A stretch of 64,000 nucleotides of DNA, from positions 1,984,001-2,048,000 of the forward strand of contig NZ_QTUA01000001.1 of NCBI RefSeq assembly GCF_003386865.1, written 5' to 3'. The translations under genes and the position numbers were made by a program. This document shows, piece after piece, positions 33,456 through 49,390 of the stretch (positions within the stretch are counted from its first letter, which is position 1; each line of letters opens with the position of its first letter). Below the pieces are notes generated by a model. That model searched no databases. It had not been told where the DNA came from and was given only the letters and a program-made list of their open reading frames with translations. The stretch is from Calidifontibacter indicus. Its GTDB lineage: Bacteria > Actinomycetota > Actinomycetes > Actinomycetales > Dermatophilaceae.

Positions 33456-33486
33456 TCGACGACTGATCGACGACCGATCGACGACC
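33452..33486 (+). repeat. Three 11-bp tandem repeats between argJ and argB
   Basis: TGATCGACGAC, TGATCGACGAC and CGATCGACGAC follow one another, beginning at the argJ stop codon. A short slippage-type repeat in the 49-base spacer. It may simply be neutral. It places three TGA/CGA triplets after argJ, two of them as extra stops in frame. Confidence 0.7.
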
Positions 33487-33504
33487 TGCGAAGGACCGCA
33501 ACCG

Positions 33505-34431
33505 ATGACCCTGCGTGACGAGACCTCGCTCGCCGCTGCCGCGGACAAGGCGGCCACCCTTGTCGAGGCGCTGCCCTGGCTCGAGCAGTTCCGCGGCGCG
33601 CTCGTCGTGATCAAGTACGGCGGCAACGCCATGACCGACGACGCCCTCAAAGCCGCGTTCGCCGAAGACGTCGCCTTCCTGAAGTACGCCGGCCTCCGCC
33701 CGGTCGTGGTGCACGGCGGTGGACCACAGATCCAGGCGATGCTGACCCGCCTCGGCCTGGAGAGCGAGTTCAAGGGCGGACTGCGGGTCACCACGCCCGA
33801 GGTGATGGAAGTCGTCCGGATGGTGCTCACCGGCCAGGTCTCCCGCGAACTCGTCGGTCTCATCAACAACCACGGCGCGCTCGCGGTCGGCCTCTCCGGC
33901 GAAGACGCGGCGCTCTTCGGCGCCCGCCGCCGCGGCACGCTCGTCGACGGCGAAATGGTCGACATCGGCCTGGTCGGCGACGTCGAGACGGTGAATCCCG
34001 CTGCGGTGCAAGACATTCTGGACGCCGGACGGATCCCCGTCGTGTCGTCGGTGGCGCCCGACCTCGACGTCGACGGGCAGGTGCTCAACGTCAATGCCGA
34101 CACCGCGGCGGCCGCGCTGGCGACGGCTCTGGGCGCCCGCAAGCTGGTGGTGCTCACCGACGTCGAGGGCATCTACGCCGACTGGCCCGACCGCGGCAGC
34201 CCGCTCAGCACGCTGCCGGTCGACGAGGCCCGCGACCTGCTCACCCGCGTCGATTCCGGGATGGTGCCCAAGCTCGAGGCCTGCATCCGGGCCATCGACG
34301 GGGGAGTGCCCCAGGCCCACGTCATCGACGGACGCCGCGCCCACTGCGTGCTGCTCGAGATCTTCACCAACGCCGGCATCGGCACGATGCTCCTGCCCGG
34401 CTCGACCGACGAAAGCGATCAGGACGCATGA
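33505..34431 (+). CDS. argB: Acetylglutamate kinase
   Basis: 308 aa, amino-acid kinase fold. [12 protein letters not shown] is the N-terminal ATP lysine loop, [20 protein letters not shown] the NAG-binding loop, and [19 protein letters not shown] the central signature. The N-terminal helix (about 35 residues before the first strand) is of the type found in arginine-feedback-inhibited enzymes. Stop overlaps argD start (ATGA). Confidence 0.96.
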   Translation: MTLRDETSLAAAADKAATLVEALPWLEQFRGALVVIKYGGNAMTDDALKAAFAEDVAFLKYAGLRPVVVHGGGPQIQAMLTRLGLESEFKGGLRVTTPEVMEVVRMVLTGQVSRELVGLINNHGALAVGLSGEDAALFGARRRGTLVDGEMVDIGLVGDVETVNPAAVQDILDAGRIPVVSSVAPDLDVDGQVLNVNADTAAAALATALGARKLVVLTDVEGIYADWPDRGSPLSTLPVDEARDLLTRVDSGMVPKLEACIRAIDGGVPQAHVIDGRRAHCVLLEIFTNAGIGTMLLPGSTDESDQDA

Positions 34432-35651
34432 ACGCACCCGCGACACCCACCACGAACGAGGCCGCCCTTGCGGAGTACCAGCAGGAGTTGCTGCCGGTGT
34501 TCGGTCAGCCGGCACTCGTGATCGAACGTGGCGACGGCAGCTACCTGTGGGATCTCGGCGGCAAGCGCTACCTCGACCTGCTCGCCGGCATCGCGGTCAA
34601 TGTCGTCGGTCACAACAACCCCGACCTCGTCGCCGCCGTGTCGAAGCAGGCCGGCGAGATGCTGCACATCTCCAACTTCTTCACCAGCCGCGCCCAGATC
34701 GGCCTTGCCCACGAACTCCTGCGGGTGAGCGCCGCGCCGCAGGGCTCCCGGGTGTTCTTCGCCAACTCCGGCACCGAGGCGATCGAGGCTGCGATCAAGC
34801 TGAGCCGGCGCACCGGCCGCACCAAGATCATCGCTGCCGAACGAGCCTTCCACGGCCGCACCACCGGCGCGCTCGCGCTCACCCACAAGGCCGCCTACCG
34901 CGAGCCGTTCGAGCCGCTGCTGCCGGGCGTCGTACACGTGCCGTTCGGCGACATCGACGCTCTGGCCGAAGCCGTCGACGCAGACACCGCAGCGTTCTTC
35001 GTCGAGCCCGTGCAGGGCGAAGCGGGTGTCATCGAGGCCGACGCCGAGTACCTGCGCGCGGCACGCGAGATCACCTCTGCCGCAGGGGCATTGCTCATCA
35101 TCGACGAGATCCAGACCGGGGTCGGACGCACCGGAGACTGGTTTGCGCACCAGCGCGCAGGCATCGTGCCCGACGCCATGACCCTCGCGAAGGGGCTCGG
35201 CGGCGGCGTGCCGATCGGCGCGATGCTCACCTACGGCCCCGAGGTCTCGGCCTTGCTGCAGGCGGGTCAACACGGCACCACCTTCGGCGGTAATCCGCTG
35301 GCCTGCGCCGCCGGACTTGCGGTCGTCGACATCATCGAACGCCACGGCCTGCTCGACCACGCCCGCGAACTCGGCGAATGGTTCGCCGACGCCGTGGCCG
35401 GCCTCGACGACCCGCGCATCGTCGGCGTCCGCGGACGCGGCCTGCTGCTCGCCGTCGTGCTGCGCGACGAGGTGTCAGCGCAGGTGAACACGGCTGCCCG
35501 CGAGGCCGGGTTCATCGTCAACGCGGTCGCACCCGACGCCATCCGGCTCGCCCCAGCGCTCACCATCACACAGACCGAATTGGCGACCTTCGTCGACGCA
35601 CTCCCGGCACTCCTGGACTCCATCGAACCGACCGAAGGACAGCCCCGATGA
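34428..35651 (+). CDS. argD: Acetylornithine aminotransferase
   Basis: 407-aa class III PLP aminotransferase. [53 protein letters not shown] and the PLP lysine in [17 protein letters not shown] are all present. The stop overlaps the argF start. Confidence 0.96.
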   Translation: MNAPATPTTNEAALAEYQQELLPVFGQPALVIERGDGSYLWDLGGKRYLDLLAGIAVNVVGHNNPDLVAAVSKQAGEMLHISNFFTSRAQIGLAHELLRVSAAPQGSRVFFANSGTEAIEAAIKLSRRTGRTKIIAAERAFHGRTTGALALTHKAAYREPFEPLLPGVVHVPFGDIDALAEAVDADTAAFFVEPVQGEAGVIEADAEYLRAAREITSAAGALLIIDEIQTGVGRTGDWFAHQRAGIVPDAMTLAKGLGGGVPIGAMLTYGPEVSALLQAGQHGTTFGGNPLACAAGLAVVDIIERHGLLDHARELGEWFADAVAGLDDPRIVGVRGRGLLLAVVLRDEVSAQVNTAAREAGFIVNAVAPDAIRLAPALTITQTELATFVDALPALLDSIEPTEGQPR

Positions 35652-36576
35652 CCCGCCACTTCCTGCGCGACGACGACCTCAGCCCCGCCGAGCAGGCGCA
35701 GGTGCTGCGCACCGCTGCTCGGATGAAGGCCGACCGGACGGCGATCCAACCGCTTGCCGGCCCGCAGGGCGTCGCGATCATCTTCGACAAGCCGACGCTG
35801 CGCACCCAACTGTCGTTCAGCACCGGCGTCGCCGAACTCGGCGGCTTCCCGACGGTCGTCGACGGCAACCTCGCCCAGATCGGGGTGCGCGAGTCGATCC
35901 CGGACGTCGCTCGTGTGCTCGGACGGCAGGTGTCGCTCATCGTGTGGCGCACCTACGGTCAGGACCGCATCGAGCAGATGGCCGAGTATGCCGGCGTGCC
36001 GGTCGTCAACGCGCTCACCGACGACTTCCACCCGTGCCAGATCCTCGCCGACCTGCTCACGATCACCGAACACAAGGGTGAGCTCGCCGGCCTGACGATG
36101 AGTTACGTCGGTGACGGTGCCAACAACATGGCCCATTCCTACCTGCTCGGTGGCGCGCTCGCCGGCATGAACGTGCGCATCGGCACGCCGGCCACTCACC
36201 AACCGCAGCAGGCGATCGTCGATCGTGCCCGCGAGATCGCCTCGCAGACAGGCGGATCGGTGCAGGTGAACGACGACCCGGTCGGCACCGTCACCGGCGC
36301 CGACGTGGTCATCACCGACACCTGGGTCTCGATGGGCCAGGAAGCCGAGGCCGGTGACCGCAAGGGCACCGAGAGCCCGTTCACCCCCTTCGCCCTCGAC
36401 GCCGACCTGCTCGGGCACGCCGCGTCCGACGCCATCGTGCTGCACTGCCTGCCGGCCTACCGCGGCTACGAGATCAGCGCCGACGTCATCGACGGCCCGC
36501 AGTCGGTCGTCTGGGACGAGGCCGAGAACCGGTTGCACGCACAGAAGGCGTTGATGGCGTTCTTGCTGGAGCAGGC

Positions 36577-36580
<4 letters not shown>
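35648..36580 (+). CDS. argF: Ornithine carbamoyltransferase
   Basis: 310 aa. Transfers carbamoyl phosphate to ornithine to give citrulline. The carbamoyl-phosphate loop reads KPTLRTQLSF instead of the textbook STRTR, a variant I recall from related Micrococcales. DDFHPCQILADLLTI (His-Pro-Cys-Gln) and HCLPAYRGYEI (His-Cys-Leu-Pro) are standard and place it firmly as OTCase. Overlaps argD and argR. Confidence 0.95.
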
Positions 36581-38552
<1,972 letters not shown>

Positions 38553-38555
38553 GGA

Positions 38556-39104
38556 GTGCCAGTCCTCTACTACCTCGTCGGCCCTCCTGCGGTTGGCAAG
38601 CTCACCGTCGCCACCTTGCTGCGTGAGCGCACCGGGGCGGCGTTGATCGACAACCATCTGGTTAACGACCCGGTGTTCGTGCCACTCGGTGCCGACGGAG
38701 TCCGCCCGTTGCCGGCGGGGTTCGGCCCGCTGCGGGAGCGCGTCATCGACGTGGTGCACGAGGCGATCGCCCTCGCTGCTGCGGACATCGACCACATCCT
38801 GACGAACTGGCTCGACGACTCGCCGACCGATGCGGCTTTCCTCGACCGCATCAGGGCACTCGCGGCAAAGCGCGGGGCGCGCCTGGTTCTGGTGTGGCTG
38901 TCCGCGTCCCCCGACACCCTCTTGGAACGAGTGACTTCCGAAGACCGCCGACGGCGCGCGAAACTGCGCGATCCGCAGCTGCTTCGTCACGCGCTGGCGA
39001 GCGGCACGCTGCCGGCCCCGCCCGACGCGATCGAGATCGACACCACCGACCTTTCGCCGGCTACCACCGTCGACCGGGTCCTCGAGTTCGCCGGCCGCTC
39101 GTGA
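38556..39104 (+). CDS. P-loop ATPase/kinase-like protein
   Basis: 182 aa. Walker A GPPAVGKLTVAT at residues 9-20. LVLVWLSASPDTLLERVTSE resembles the LID region of small nucleoside or gluconate kinases, and RRRRAKLRDPQLLRHAL is an arginine-rich substrate lid. The GTG start is 3 bases after the argH stop within GAGGAGTG, and the stop overlaps the next gene. Substrate unknown. Neighbours (arginine synthesis, DNA repair) give no hint. Confidence 0.78.
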   Translation: MPVLYYLVGPPAVGKLTVATLLRERTGAALIDNHLVNDPVFVPLGADGVRPLPAGFGPLRERVIDVVHEAIALAAADIDHILTNWLDDSPTDAAFLDRIRALAAKRGARLVLVWLSASPDTLLERVTSEDRRRRAKLRDPQLLRHALASGTLPAPPDAIEIDTTDLSPATTVDRVLEFAGRS

Positions 39105-39706
39105 GCGACGTGCTCGACATTCCCGCCACCGACGCCGCCATGCGGCTGCTCGGTGCGACCCTGCACGGACGTGGGGTGAGCGTGCGGCTGACCGAGGTGG
39201 AGGCGTACGCCGGGCAGGACGACCCGGGGTCGCACGCCTTCCGCGGACGCACCCCGCGCACCGAGGTGATGTTCGGCCCTGCGGGCCGGCTGTACGTGTA
39301 CTTCAGCTACGGAATGCACGTCTGTGCGAACTACGTCTGCGGTGTGGACGGCACGGCAGCTGCGGTGCTGCTTCGGGCCGGGACGGTGGTGGACGGCATC
39401 GAGCTCGCGCGTCGCCGTCGCCCCGGTAGGAGCGACCGTGACCTCGCACGTGGGCCGGCGCGGCTGACCAGTGCGCTCGGGATCGGTCTCGACGACTACG
39501 ACCTCGACCTGCACGACCCCGCGTCACCGGTGCGGCTCGAGCTGGGGGAGCCGTTGACGAAGCGGGCGATCAGCAGCGGTCCGCGGGTCGGGGTGTCGGG
39601 CGCAGGAGGTGGCCCGGAGTACCCGTGGCGCTTCTGGATCGACGGCGAACCGAGCGTGTCGCCGTACCGTCCGGCGAAACCGCGTCGCAGAGCGGTCGAG
39701 CGATGA
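39101..39706 (+). CDS. mpg: DNA-3-methyladenine glycosylase (AAG/MPG family)
   Basis: 201 aa. Excises alkylated purines from DNA. VRLTEVEAYAGQDDPGSHAF contains the catalytic Glu. RTEVMFGPAGRLYVYFSYGM and the C-terminal block ISSGPRVGVSGAG are characteristic. Normal length for the bacterial form. GTG overlaps the preceding stop. Confidence 0.93.
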   Translation: MSDVLDIPATDAAMRLLGATLHGRGVSVRLTEVEAYAGQDDPGSHAFRGRTPRTEVMFGPAGRLYVYFSYGMHVCANYVCGVDGTAAAVLLRAGTVVDGIELARRRRPGRSDRDLARGPARLTSALGIGLDDYDLDLHDPASPVRLELGEPLTKRAISSGPRVGVSGAGGGPEYPWRFWIDGEPSVSPYRPAKPRRRAVER

Positions 39707-39765
39707 GGCAGGCTTGACCCGGCGCGCAACAGGCACGCCGTTACCCCCGAGGGAAGGATTCACCG

Positions 39766-41022
39766 GTGAGCAACATCTTCGACGAGCTGCAGTGGCGTGG
39801 CTTGGTGGCGCAGACCACCGACGAGGCCGCGTTGCGGGAAGCGCTCGACGGGACGCTCACCATGTATGTGGGATTCGATCCCACGGCGCCCTCCCTGCAC
39901 TTCGGCAACCTGGTGCAACTCGTCGTGGCACGGAAGTTGCAGCGGGCCGGACACCACGTGATCTGCCTCGTCGGCGGGTCGACCGGGCTCATCGGTGACC
40001 CGAAGCCGGACAGCGAGCGGGTGCTGCGTAGCAAGGAGCAGGTGGCCGAGGCAGTGGCCTCGATCCAGCGTCAAGCAGAGTCCTTCCTCGACTTCGAGGG
40101 TGACAACCCGGCACGCATGGTCAACAACCTCGACTGGACCGAAGGCATCAGTGCCTTGGACTTCCTGCGCGACTACGGCAAGTACTTCCGGGTCAACTCG
40201 ATGATCAAGAAGGACGCGGTCTCCGCGCGACTCAACTCCGATGCCGGCATCAGCTACACCGAGTTCAGCTACCAGATCCTGCAGGGCCTGGATTACCTGC
40301 ACCTCTTCCGCACCTACGACTGCACGCTCCAGACCGGCGCGGTCGACCAGTGGGGCAACATCCTCGCCGGCGTCGACCTGATCCGACAGGCCGAGGGCAA
40401 ACACGTGCACGTGCTGACGACGCCGTTGCTCACCGACAGCACGGGACGCAAGTACGGCAAGTCCGAGGGCAACGCGATCTGGCTCGACCCGACGATGACC
40501 TCGCCTTACGCGTTCTTCCAGTACTTCCTGAACGTCGAGGACTCCGAGGTCATCAAGCTGCTCAAGGTGTTCAGCGATCTCGGCCCTGATGAGATCAAGG
40601 ACTACGAGGAACAGGTGGCGAACGAGCCGTTCAAGCGCGCGGCGCAGCGTGCACTCGCCGCGGCTGCGACGACCTTGGTGCACGGAGCGGTCGCGACGGT
40701 GAGTGCGCAGGCCGCCTCGGAAGCACTGTTCGGCAAGGGTGACTTGCACGCGCTGGACGCGGGAACGCTGCAGGACGCGACGGCCGAACTGCCCGGTGGC
40801 GTGGTGCCGGCCGGCACTCCGATCGTCGATGCGCTCATCACCGTTGGCATTGCCGACTCCCGCAACGCCGCGCGCCGGCTGATCGGTGACGGGGGCGTGT
40901 CGGTCAACAACGAGAAGGTCACGGACGTCGACGCGACCTTGGGCGCCGACGACTACCTGCACGGCGTCGTCGCGGTGATCAAGCGGGGACGGAAGTACCA
41001 GGCGGCCGCGCGAGCGAGCTGA
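39766..41022 (+). CDS. tyrS: Tyrosyl-tRNA synthetase
   Basis: 418-aa class I synthetase. The HIGH-type motif is in YVGFDPTAPSLHFGNL, the KMSKS-type loop is KYGKSEGNAIWLD, and tyrosine-binding residues lie in SYTEFSYQILQGLDYLHLF. A C-terminal S4 domain (NAARRLIGDGGVSVNNEKVT) completes the bacterial form. GTG 39766 follows GGGAAGGA. The upstream 59 bases show no T-box features. Confidence 0.97.
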   Translation: MSNIFDELQWRGLVAQTTDEAALREALDGTLTMYVGFDPTAPSLHFGNLVQLVVARKLQRAGHHVICLVGGSTGLIGDPKPDSERVLRSKEQVAEAVASIQRQAESFLDFEGDNPARMVNNLDWTEGISALDFLRDYGKYFRVNSMIKKDAVSARLNSDAGISYTEFSYQILQGLDYLHLFRTYDCTLQTGAVDQWGNILAGVDLIRQAEGKHVHVLTTPLLTDSTGRKYGKSEGNAIWLDPTMTSPYAFFQYFLNVEDSEVIKLLKVFSDLGPDEIKDYEEQVANEPFKRAAQRALAAAATTLVHGAVATVSAQAASEALFGKGDLHALDAGTLQDATAELPGGVVPAGTPIVDALITVGIADSRNAARRLIGDGGVSVNNEKVTDVDATLGADDYLHGVVAVIKRGRKYQAAARAS

Positions 41023-41044
41023 ACCTCGCCGCCGGACACGTCCT

Positions 41045-41091
41045 GCCGAGGCCCGGAGACCGCGGAAACCCGCGTGATTTCGGGCCTCGGC
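41045..41091 (+). terminator. Hairpin after tyrS
   Basis: GCCGAGGCCCG (41045-41055) pairs with CGGGCCTCGGC (41081-41091). An inner stem CGCGG/CCGCG lies in the loop. No U tract. It separates tyrS from the rRNA promoters. Confidence 0.7.
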
Positions 41092-41144
41092 GCATCCTCG
41101 GGCGAGCATCGGAGTACTGTGATGCAGGTCATGCACGCACCGAT

Positions 41145-41173
41145 TTGGCATCGCGGGACGAGACGCGTAGTGT
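41145..41173 (+). promoter_or_regulatory. rRNA operon promoter P1 (candidate)
   Basis: TTGGCA (41145-41150), 17 bases, TAGTGT (41168-41173). It lies furthest upstream of the three candidate promoters, about 430 bases before 16S. Confidence 0.6.
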
Positions 41174-41276
41174 TCTCCGAGTCGCCCAGCGGGAGGCACG
41201 GACGAGCCGAGAGGCGAGGCCGGTCCCGGGGCACAAACCCACCGCTTCCGAGCAAAACAAATCAGCGAAAGTCGAT

Positions 41277-41305
41277 TTGGAAGCAAACAAAAGTGGTGCT
41301 AACCT
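41277..41305 (+). promoter_or_regulatory. rRNA operon promoter P2
   Basis: TTGGAA (41277-41282), 17 bases, TAACCT (41300-41305), preceded by an A-rich stretch (AGCAAAACAAATCAGCGAAA) resembling an UP element. The -10 and initial transcribed region read TAACCTGAAGAGGTTGC, repeated exactly at P3. Confidence 0.75.
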
Positions 41306-41399
41306 GAAGAGGTTGCTGAGAAAGCCGAAATAAAAAGGCAAATTCAAAGCAAAAACTTCATCGCTTCTCAGAAGCAGTCAGATCGGCCGAAACGCGGAT

Positions 41400-41428
41400 T
41401 TGAAAGCGAAAAGAAGAGATGATAACCT
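41400..41428 (+). promoter_or_regulatory. rRNA operon promoter P3
   Basis: TTGAAA (41400-41405), 17 bases, TAACCT (41423-41428), again followed by GAAGAGGTTGC. The proximal promoter, about 170 bases before 16S. Downstream is the leader with TTGAGAACTCAACAGCGTG (41489-41507), conserved in related rRNA leaders and probably involved in processing or antitermination. The stretch 41092-41599 holds no protein gene. Confidence 0.78.
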
Positions 41429-41599
41429 GAAGAGGTTGCCCCAGAGTGCGGATCGCAAGAGAAGCCCAACGGTGAGCAAACGTTTCTTGAGAACTCAACA
41501 GCGTGTCGAGTGATTGATGCCAAATGTTTGTTTGGTTGAGATTGACTATGTAGCAAGTAATGCTCTTGTTGATTTTGGCCAGGATAGTTTTTGTGATTT

Positions 41600-46572
<4,973 letters not shown>

Positions 46573-46686
46573 CTCGTTCTTACAGGTTTGTGCTGCAGAA
46601 TTTGAGTCTTCGCGTTCACTATGCAATATCTGAAACAACACGCAACACCACACAATTGTGGGTGGTGTCGGCTGATAGTTTCATAG
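46573..46686 (+). other. 23S-5S spacer with processing-stem arm
   Basis: Contains CTTCGCGTTCACTATGCAAT (46608-46627), the 3' partner of the stem arm at 43391-43410. A second hairpin CAACACCACACAATTGTGGGTGGTGT follows (46642-46667, starting CAACACCACAC). No gene. Confidence 0.75.
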
Positions 46687-46804
46687 TGTTACGGCGGTCA
46701 TAGCGAAGTGGGAAACGCCCGGTTACATTCCGAACCCGGAAGCTAAGCCCTTCAGCGCCGATGGTACTGCACTCGGTAGGGTGTGGGAGAGTAGGACACC
46801 GCCG
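46687..46804 (+). rRNA. rrf: 5S ribosomal RNA
   Basis: About 118 nt: TTACGGCGGTCATAGCGAAG at the 5' end, CCGAACCCGGAAGCTAAGCC in the middle, and AGTAGGACACCGCCG closing helix I. Ends estimated from the terminal helix. Confidence 0.96.
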
Positions 46805-46815
46805 GACTTCACCTC

Positions 46816-46872
46816 AAATTGGAGGGTTGTCCCCGTGATGGTCGACAAGACCCGGGGACAACCCTCCAATTT
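46816..46872 (+). terminator. rRNA operon terminator
   Basis: 20-bp perfect stem: AAATTGGAGGGTTGTCCCCG (46816-46835) with its complement at 46853-46872 and a 17-base loop. It ends in AATTT, eleven bases after 5S. A very strong hairpin, expected for an rRNA operon. Confidence 0.88.
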
Positions 46873-46936
46873 CCATTTGACGTGGAAGAATGGGCTGTTG
46901 CGAGCCCCCGAGCAGGACAGTTCGAAGGAGATTGGT

Positions 46937-48841
46937 GTGACGGACGAGCAGCCCGACAAGGCAGACGAGCAGGGCCGTTCCGGTCGCTGGTCCCGAGCAC
47001 GCTCCGAAGGTAATGGCGACAACAGGCCGGAGCGCGGCGAATCACGTGACCGTGGTCGCGACGGCGGCCGGCGAGAGGACCGTCCGCGGCGCGATGGTGA
47101 CGACCGCGGCCGTGGCGGCTACCCGCGGCGTGACCGTGACGATCGTCCGCAGCGCTCCGGGGGTTCGTTCCCCCGTCGCTCCGACGGTGATCGGCGCGAT
47201 GGACGGCGTGACGACCGTGACGGTGACCGACGTGACGACCGTCGTGGAGGCTACGAGCGCCGTGACGATCGACGGGGCGGCTATGACCGTCGCGACGACC
47301 GACGGGACGACCGGCAGGGTGAACGCCGAGGTGGCTTCGAACGTCGCGACGACCGTGGACGCGGAGGTCGCGACGATCGTGGTGGCTACCGCGGAGCAGA
47401 CAACCGCGGTGGACGTTCGGATGGTCGGCGCGACGACCGGCGTGATGGTCGGCGCGACGACCGGCGTGATGACCGGCGCGGAGGCTATGGCGGACGGGAT
47501 GATCGCGCGGGCGGCTACCGCGGTTCCGACAACCGGAGCAACGAGCGCCGAGGCGGATACGGGGAACGCTCCGAGCGCCGTGACGACCGCGACCGCGGGT
47601 TCCGCGGGGGTGACAACCGTGGCGGCGGTTACGGACGTGGGCGTGATGACCGGCGTGACGACCGTGGCGGGCGTTGGAGCGACGACCGCCGTGGTGGCGG
47701 GCCGCGTCGCGACGACAACCGCCGTGGCGGCGACTTCGATCGAGCACGTCGGGACGACCGTGGTGACCGTGGCGGTCAGGGCCGTGGACGTTTCGACGAC
47801 CGGCGTGATGACCGGCGCTCCGACGATCGATCGGATCGTCCCGAGGGCGGACCGCGCAGCTGGGAGCGCGGGCTCGACGAGCAGGGCCGGCGTGACAAGC
47901 GCCGCGAGCCGGTGTTGCCCGAGGGCGTGACCGGCAAGGAACTCGACCGCAGCGTGTGGCAGCAGTTGCGCACCCTGTCGGCAGAGAACGCCGAAGGCGT
48001 CGCGGCCCATCTCGCCGCGGCAGCGATCCTGCTCGAAGACGACGAGGACCGCGCGCTCGAGCACGCCGAACACGCTGCGCGGCGCGCGGGCCGGGTTCCC
48101 GCCGTCCGCGAAGCTCTCGGCCTTGTGCGCTACCGCCGCGGGGAGTTCACCGATGCGCTGCGGGAGTTCAAGACCGCGCGCCGACTGTCGGGGTCTGATC
48201 ATTTGCTGCCCTACATGGTCGACTGCGAACGAGGCCTCGGCCGTTACGACCGCGCGCTCGACCTGGCTGCCTCCCCGGAGGCGAAGCGCCTTGCTCAGGA
48301 CGACGCGATCGAACTTGCGATCGTGGTCTCCGGTGTGCGTCGCGACATGGGACAGCCCGACGCTGCGCTCATCGGATTGCGGATCCCTGCCCTCGAGAAG
48401 GCCGGCCGCCAGCCGTGGGCATCGCGACTGCTGTACGCCTACGCCGAAGCGCTGCTTGCGACCGGCGACGAGTCGGCCGCCCGCGAGTACTTCGCCCGGT
48501 CGGCGAGCGCGGACGAGGACGGCCTCACCGATGCGTACGAGCGGGTCGCCGAACTCGACGGTGTCGACATGCTCGACCTGCTCGGCGACGAAGAGGACGT
48601 CGACGACCTGCTCACCCCGGAGCGTCCGGGTGGACCGGTGGATCTGGACGACGATGAACTCGACGGCCAGGTCATGGGTGACGACACTCACGAGGACGAG
48701 CCCGAAGAGTCTGACGGCGCCGAGGACGACGCGTACGAGAAGGACGACGCGTACGCGGAGCAAGCCGACGACGACGTGGACGCTGAAGAGTCCGACGACG
48801 ACGCAACCGACGAGGCTGACCGGGACGGCGACCCCAGCTGA
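46937..48841 (+). CDS. Arg/Asp/Gly-repeat protein with TPR-like domain
   Basis: 634 aa from GTG 46937, six bases after AAGGAG (46925-46930). Residues about 25-330 are almost entirely R, D, G with scattered Y, F, N and W, in repeats such as RRDDRRGGYERRDDRRGGYD, with RGG-box character and no hydrophobic core. Residues about 345-560 form a helical repeat domain (SAENAEGVAAHLAAAAILLE ... LGLVRYRRGEFTDALREFKT) of TPR type. The tail (560-634) is strongly acidic (DDDELDG, EDDAYEKDDAYAEQADDDVD). Known RGG/RD-rich regions bind RNA and drive condensate formation; a role in RNA or ribosome biology is inference from composition and position after the rRNA operon. Confidence 0.85.
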   Translation: MTDEQPDKADEQGRSGRWSRARSEGNGDNRPERGESRDRGRDGGRREDRPRRDGDDRGRGGYPRRDRDDRPQRSGGSFPRRSDGDRRDGRRDDRDGDRRDDRRGGYERRDDRRGGYDRRDDRRDDRQGERRGGFERRDDRGRGGRDDRGGYRGADNRGGRSDGRRDDRRDGRRDDRRDDRRGGYGGRDDRAGGYRGSDNRSNERRGGYGERSERRDDRDRGFRGGDNRGGGYGRGRDDRRDDRGGRWSDDRRGGGPRRDDNRRGGDFDRARRDDRGDRGGQGRGRFDDRRDDRRSDDRSDRPEGGPRSWERGLDEQGRRDKRREPVLPEGVTGKELDRSVWQQLRTLSAENAEGVAAHLAAAAILLEDDEDRALEHAEHAARRAGRVPAVREALGLVRYRRGEFTDALREFKTARRLSGSDHLLPYMVDCERGLGRYDRALDLAASPEAKRLAQDDAIELAIVVSGVRRDMGQPDAALIGLRIPALEKAGRQPWASRLLYAYAEALLATGDESAAREYFARSASADEDGLTDAYERVAELDGVDMLDLLGDEEDVDDLLTPERPGGPVDLDDDELDGQVMGDDTHEDEPEESDGAEDDAYEKDDAYAEQADDDVDAEESDDDATDEADRDGDPS

Positions 48842-48846
48842 GCCGA

Positions 48847-48905
48847 ATGCACGAAGGAGGCCCCCGACCATCCACAGGAGACGGCCGGGGGCCTCTTTCG
48901 TGCAT
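48847..48905 (+). terminator. Hairpin terminator after the repeat-protein gene
   Basis: Outer arms ATGCACGAA / TTCGTGCAT and inner arms GAGGCCCCCG / CCGGGGGCCTC pair across a loop. The right arm includes CCTCTTTCG. Starts 6 bases after the stop. Confidence 0.78.
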
Positions 48906-49010
48906 CACAGCCTCGGTGTCGGCGGGGCGTTGTCCACACAACGGTGGTCGCAGAGTTCTCGAGCCGGTGTGCAGCAGCGATGCTGCACTCACCAGACACC
49001 AGGAGGACTC

Positions 49011-49379
49011 ATGACCACGACACCGCCGCCCGACACCCTCGTCCACTGCAACGAGGTTCATCTCATCGGAGTTGTCCGAGCAGAACCGGAGGTTCGCACA
49101 CTGCCCAGCGGCGACGAGATCGTCGCCCTTCGGGTCGCCGTCGAGCGGGCTGCGGCCGACCGGCGCAGTGCACGCAGTCCGCGCAGCGATTTGTTCGACG
49201 TCACCTGCTTCAGCGCGGCGACCCGCCGCACCGGGCGCTCCCTGGCCGACGGTGACCTCGTCGAACTTCGCGGGGCGATGCGCCGAAATGTGCGCCGCGG
49301 TCCCGGCGGGGTCACCAGCCGGATGGATCTCGAAGCCCGCACCCTCAGCCGTCGATCACCCCGCCGAAGCGCCGGGTGA
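49011..49379 (+). CDS. Single-stranded DNA-binding protein, short SSB-like
   Basis: 122 aa. NEVHLIGVVRAEPEVRTLPS followed by IVALRVAVERA and SDLFDVTCFSA is the OB-fold core of SSB. The long acidic-tipped C-terminal tail of housekeeping SSB is missing and the protein ends in basic residues (RTLSRRSPRRSAG). This is therefore a secondary SSB rather than the replication SSB. AGGAGG lies at 49001-49006. It overlaps the following gene region (GTGA), suggesting co-transcription with the HAD phosphatase. Confidence 0.85.
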   Translation: MTTTPPPDTLVHCNEVHLIGVVRAEPEVRTLPSGDEIVALRVAVERAAADRRSARSPRSDLFDVTCFSAATRRTGRSLADGDLVELRGAMRRNVRRGPGGVTSRMDLEARTLSRRSPRRSAG

Positions 49380-49390
49380 GAATGGGGGGC

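Noticed and set aside
41101-41347. Short proteins between tyrS and 16S
   Set aside because: The frames overlap three good promoter sequences and have no codon bias or ribosome sites.
47042-48871. A 609-codon minus-strand frame and a 305-codon shifted plus frame over the repeat protein
   Set aside because: Both come from the periodic RD-repeat DNA. The chosen frame has the ribosome site, the TPR-like domain and a terminator after its stop.
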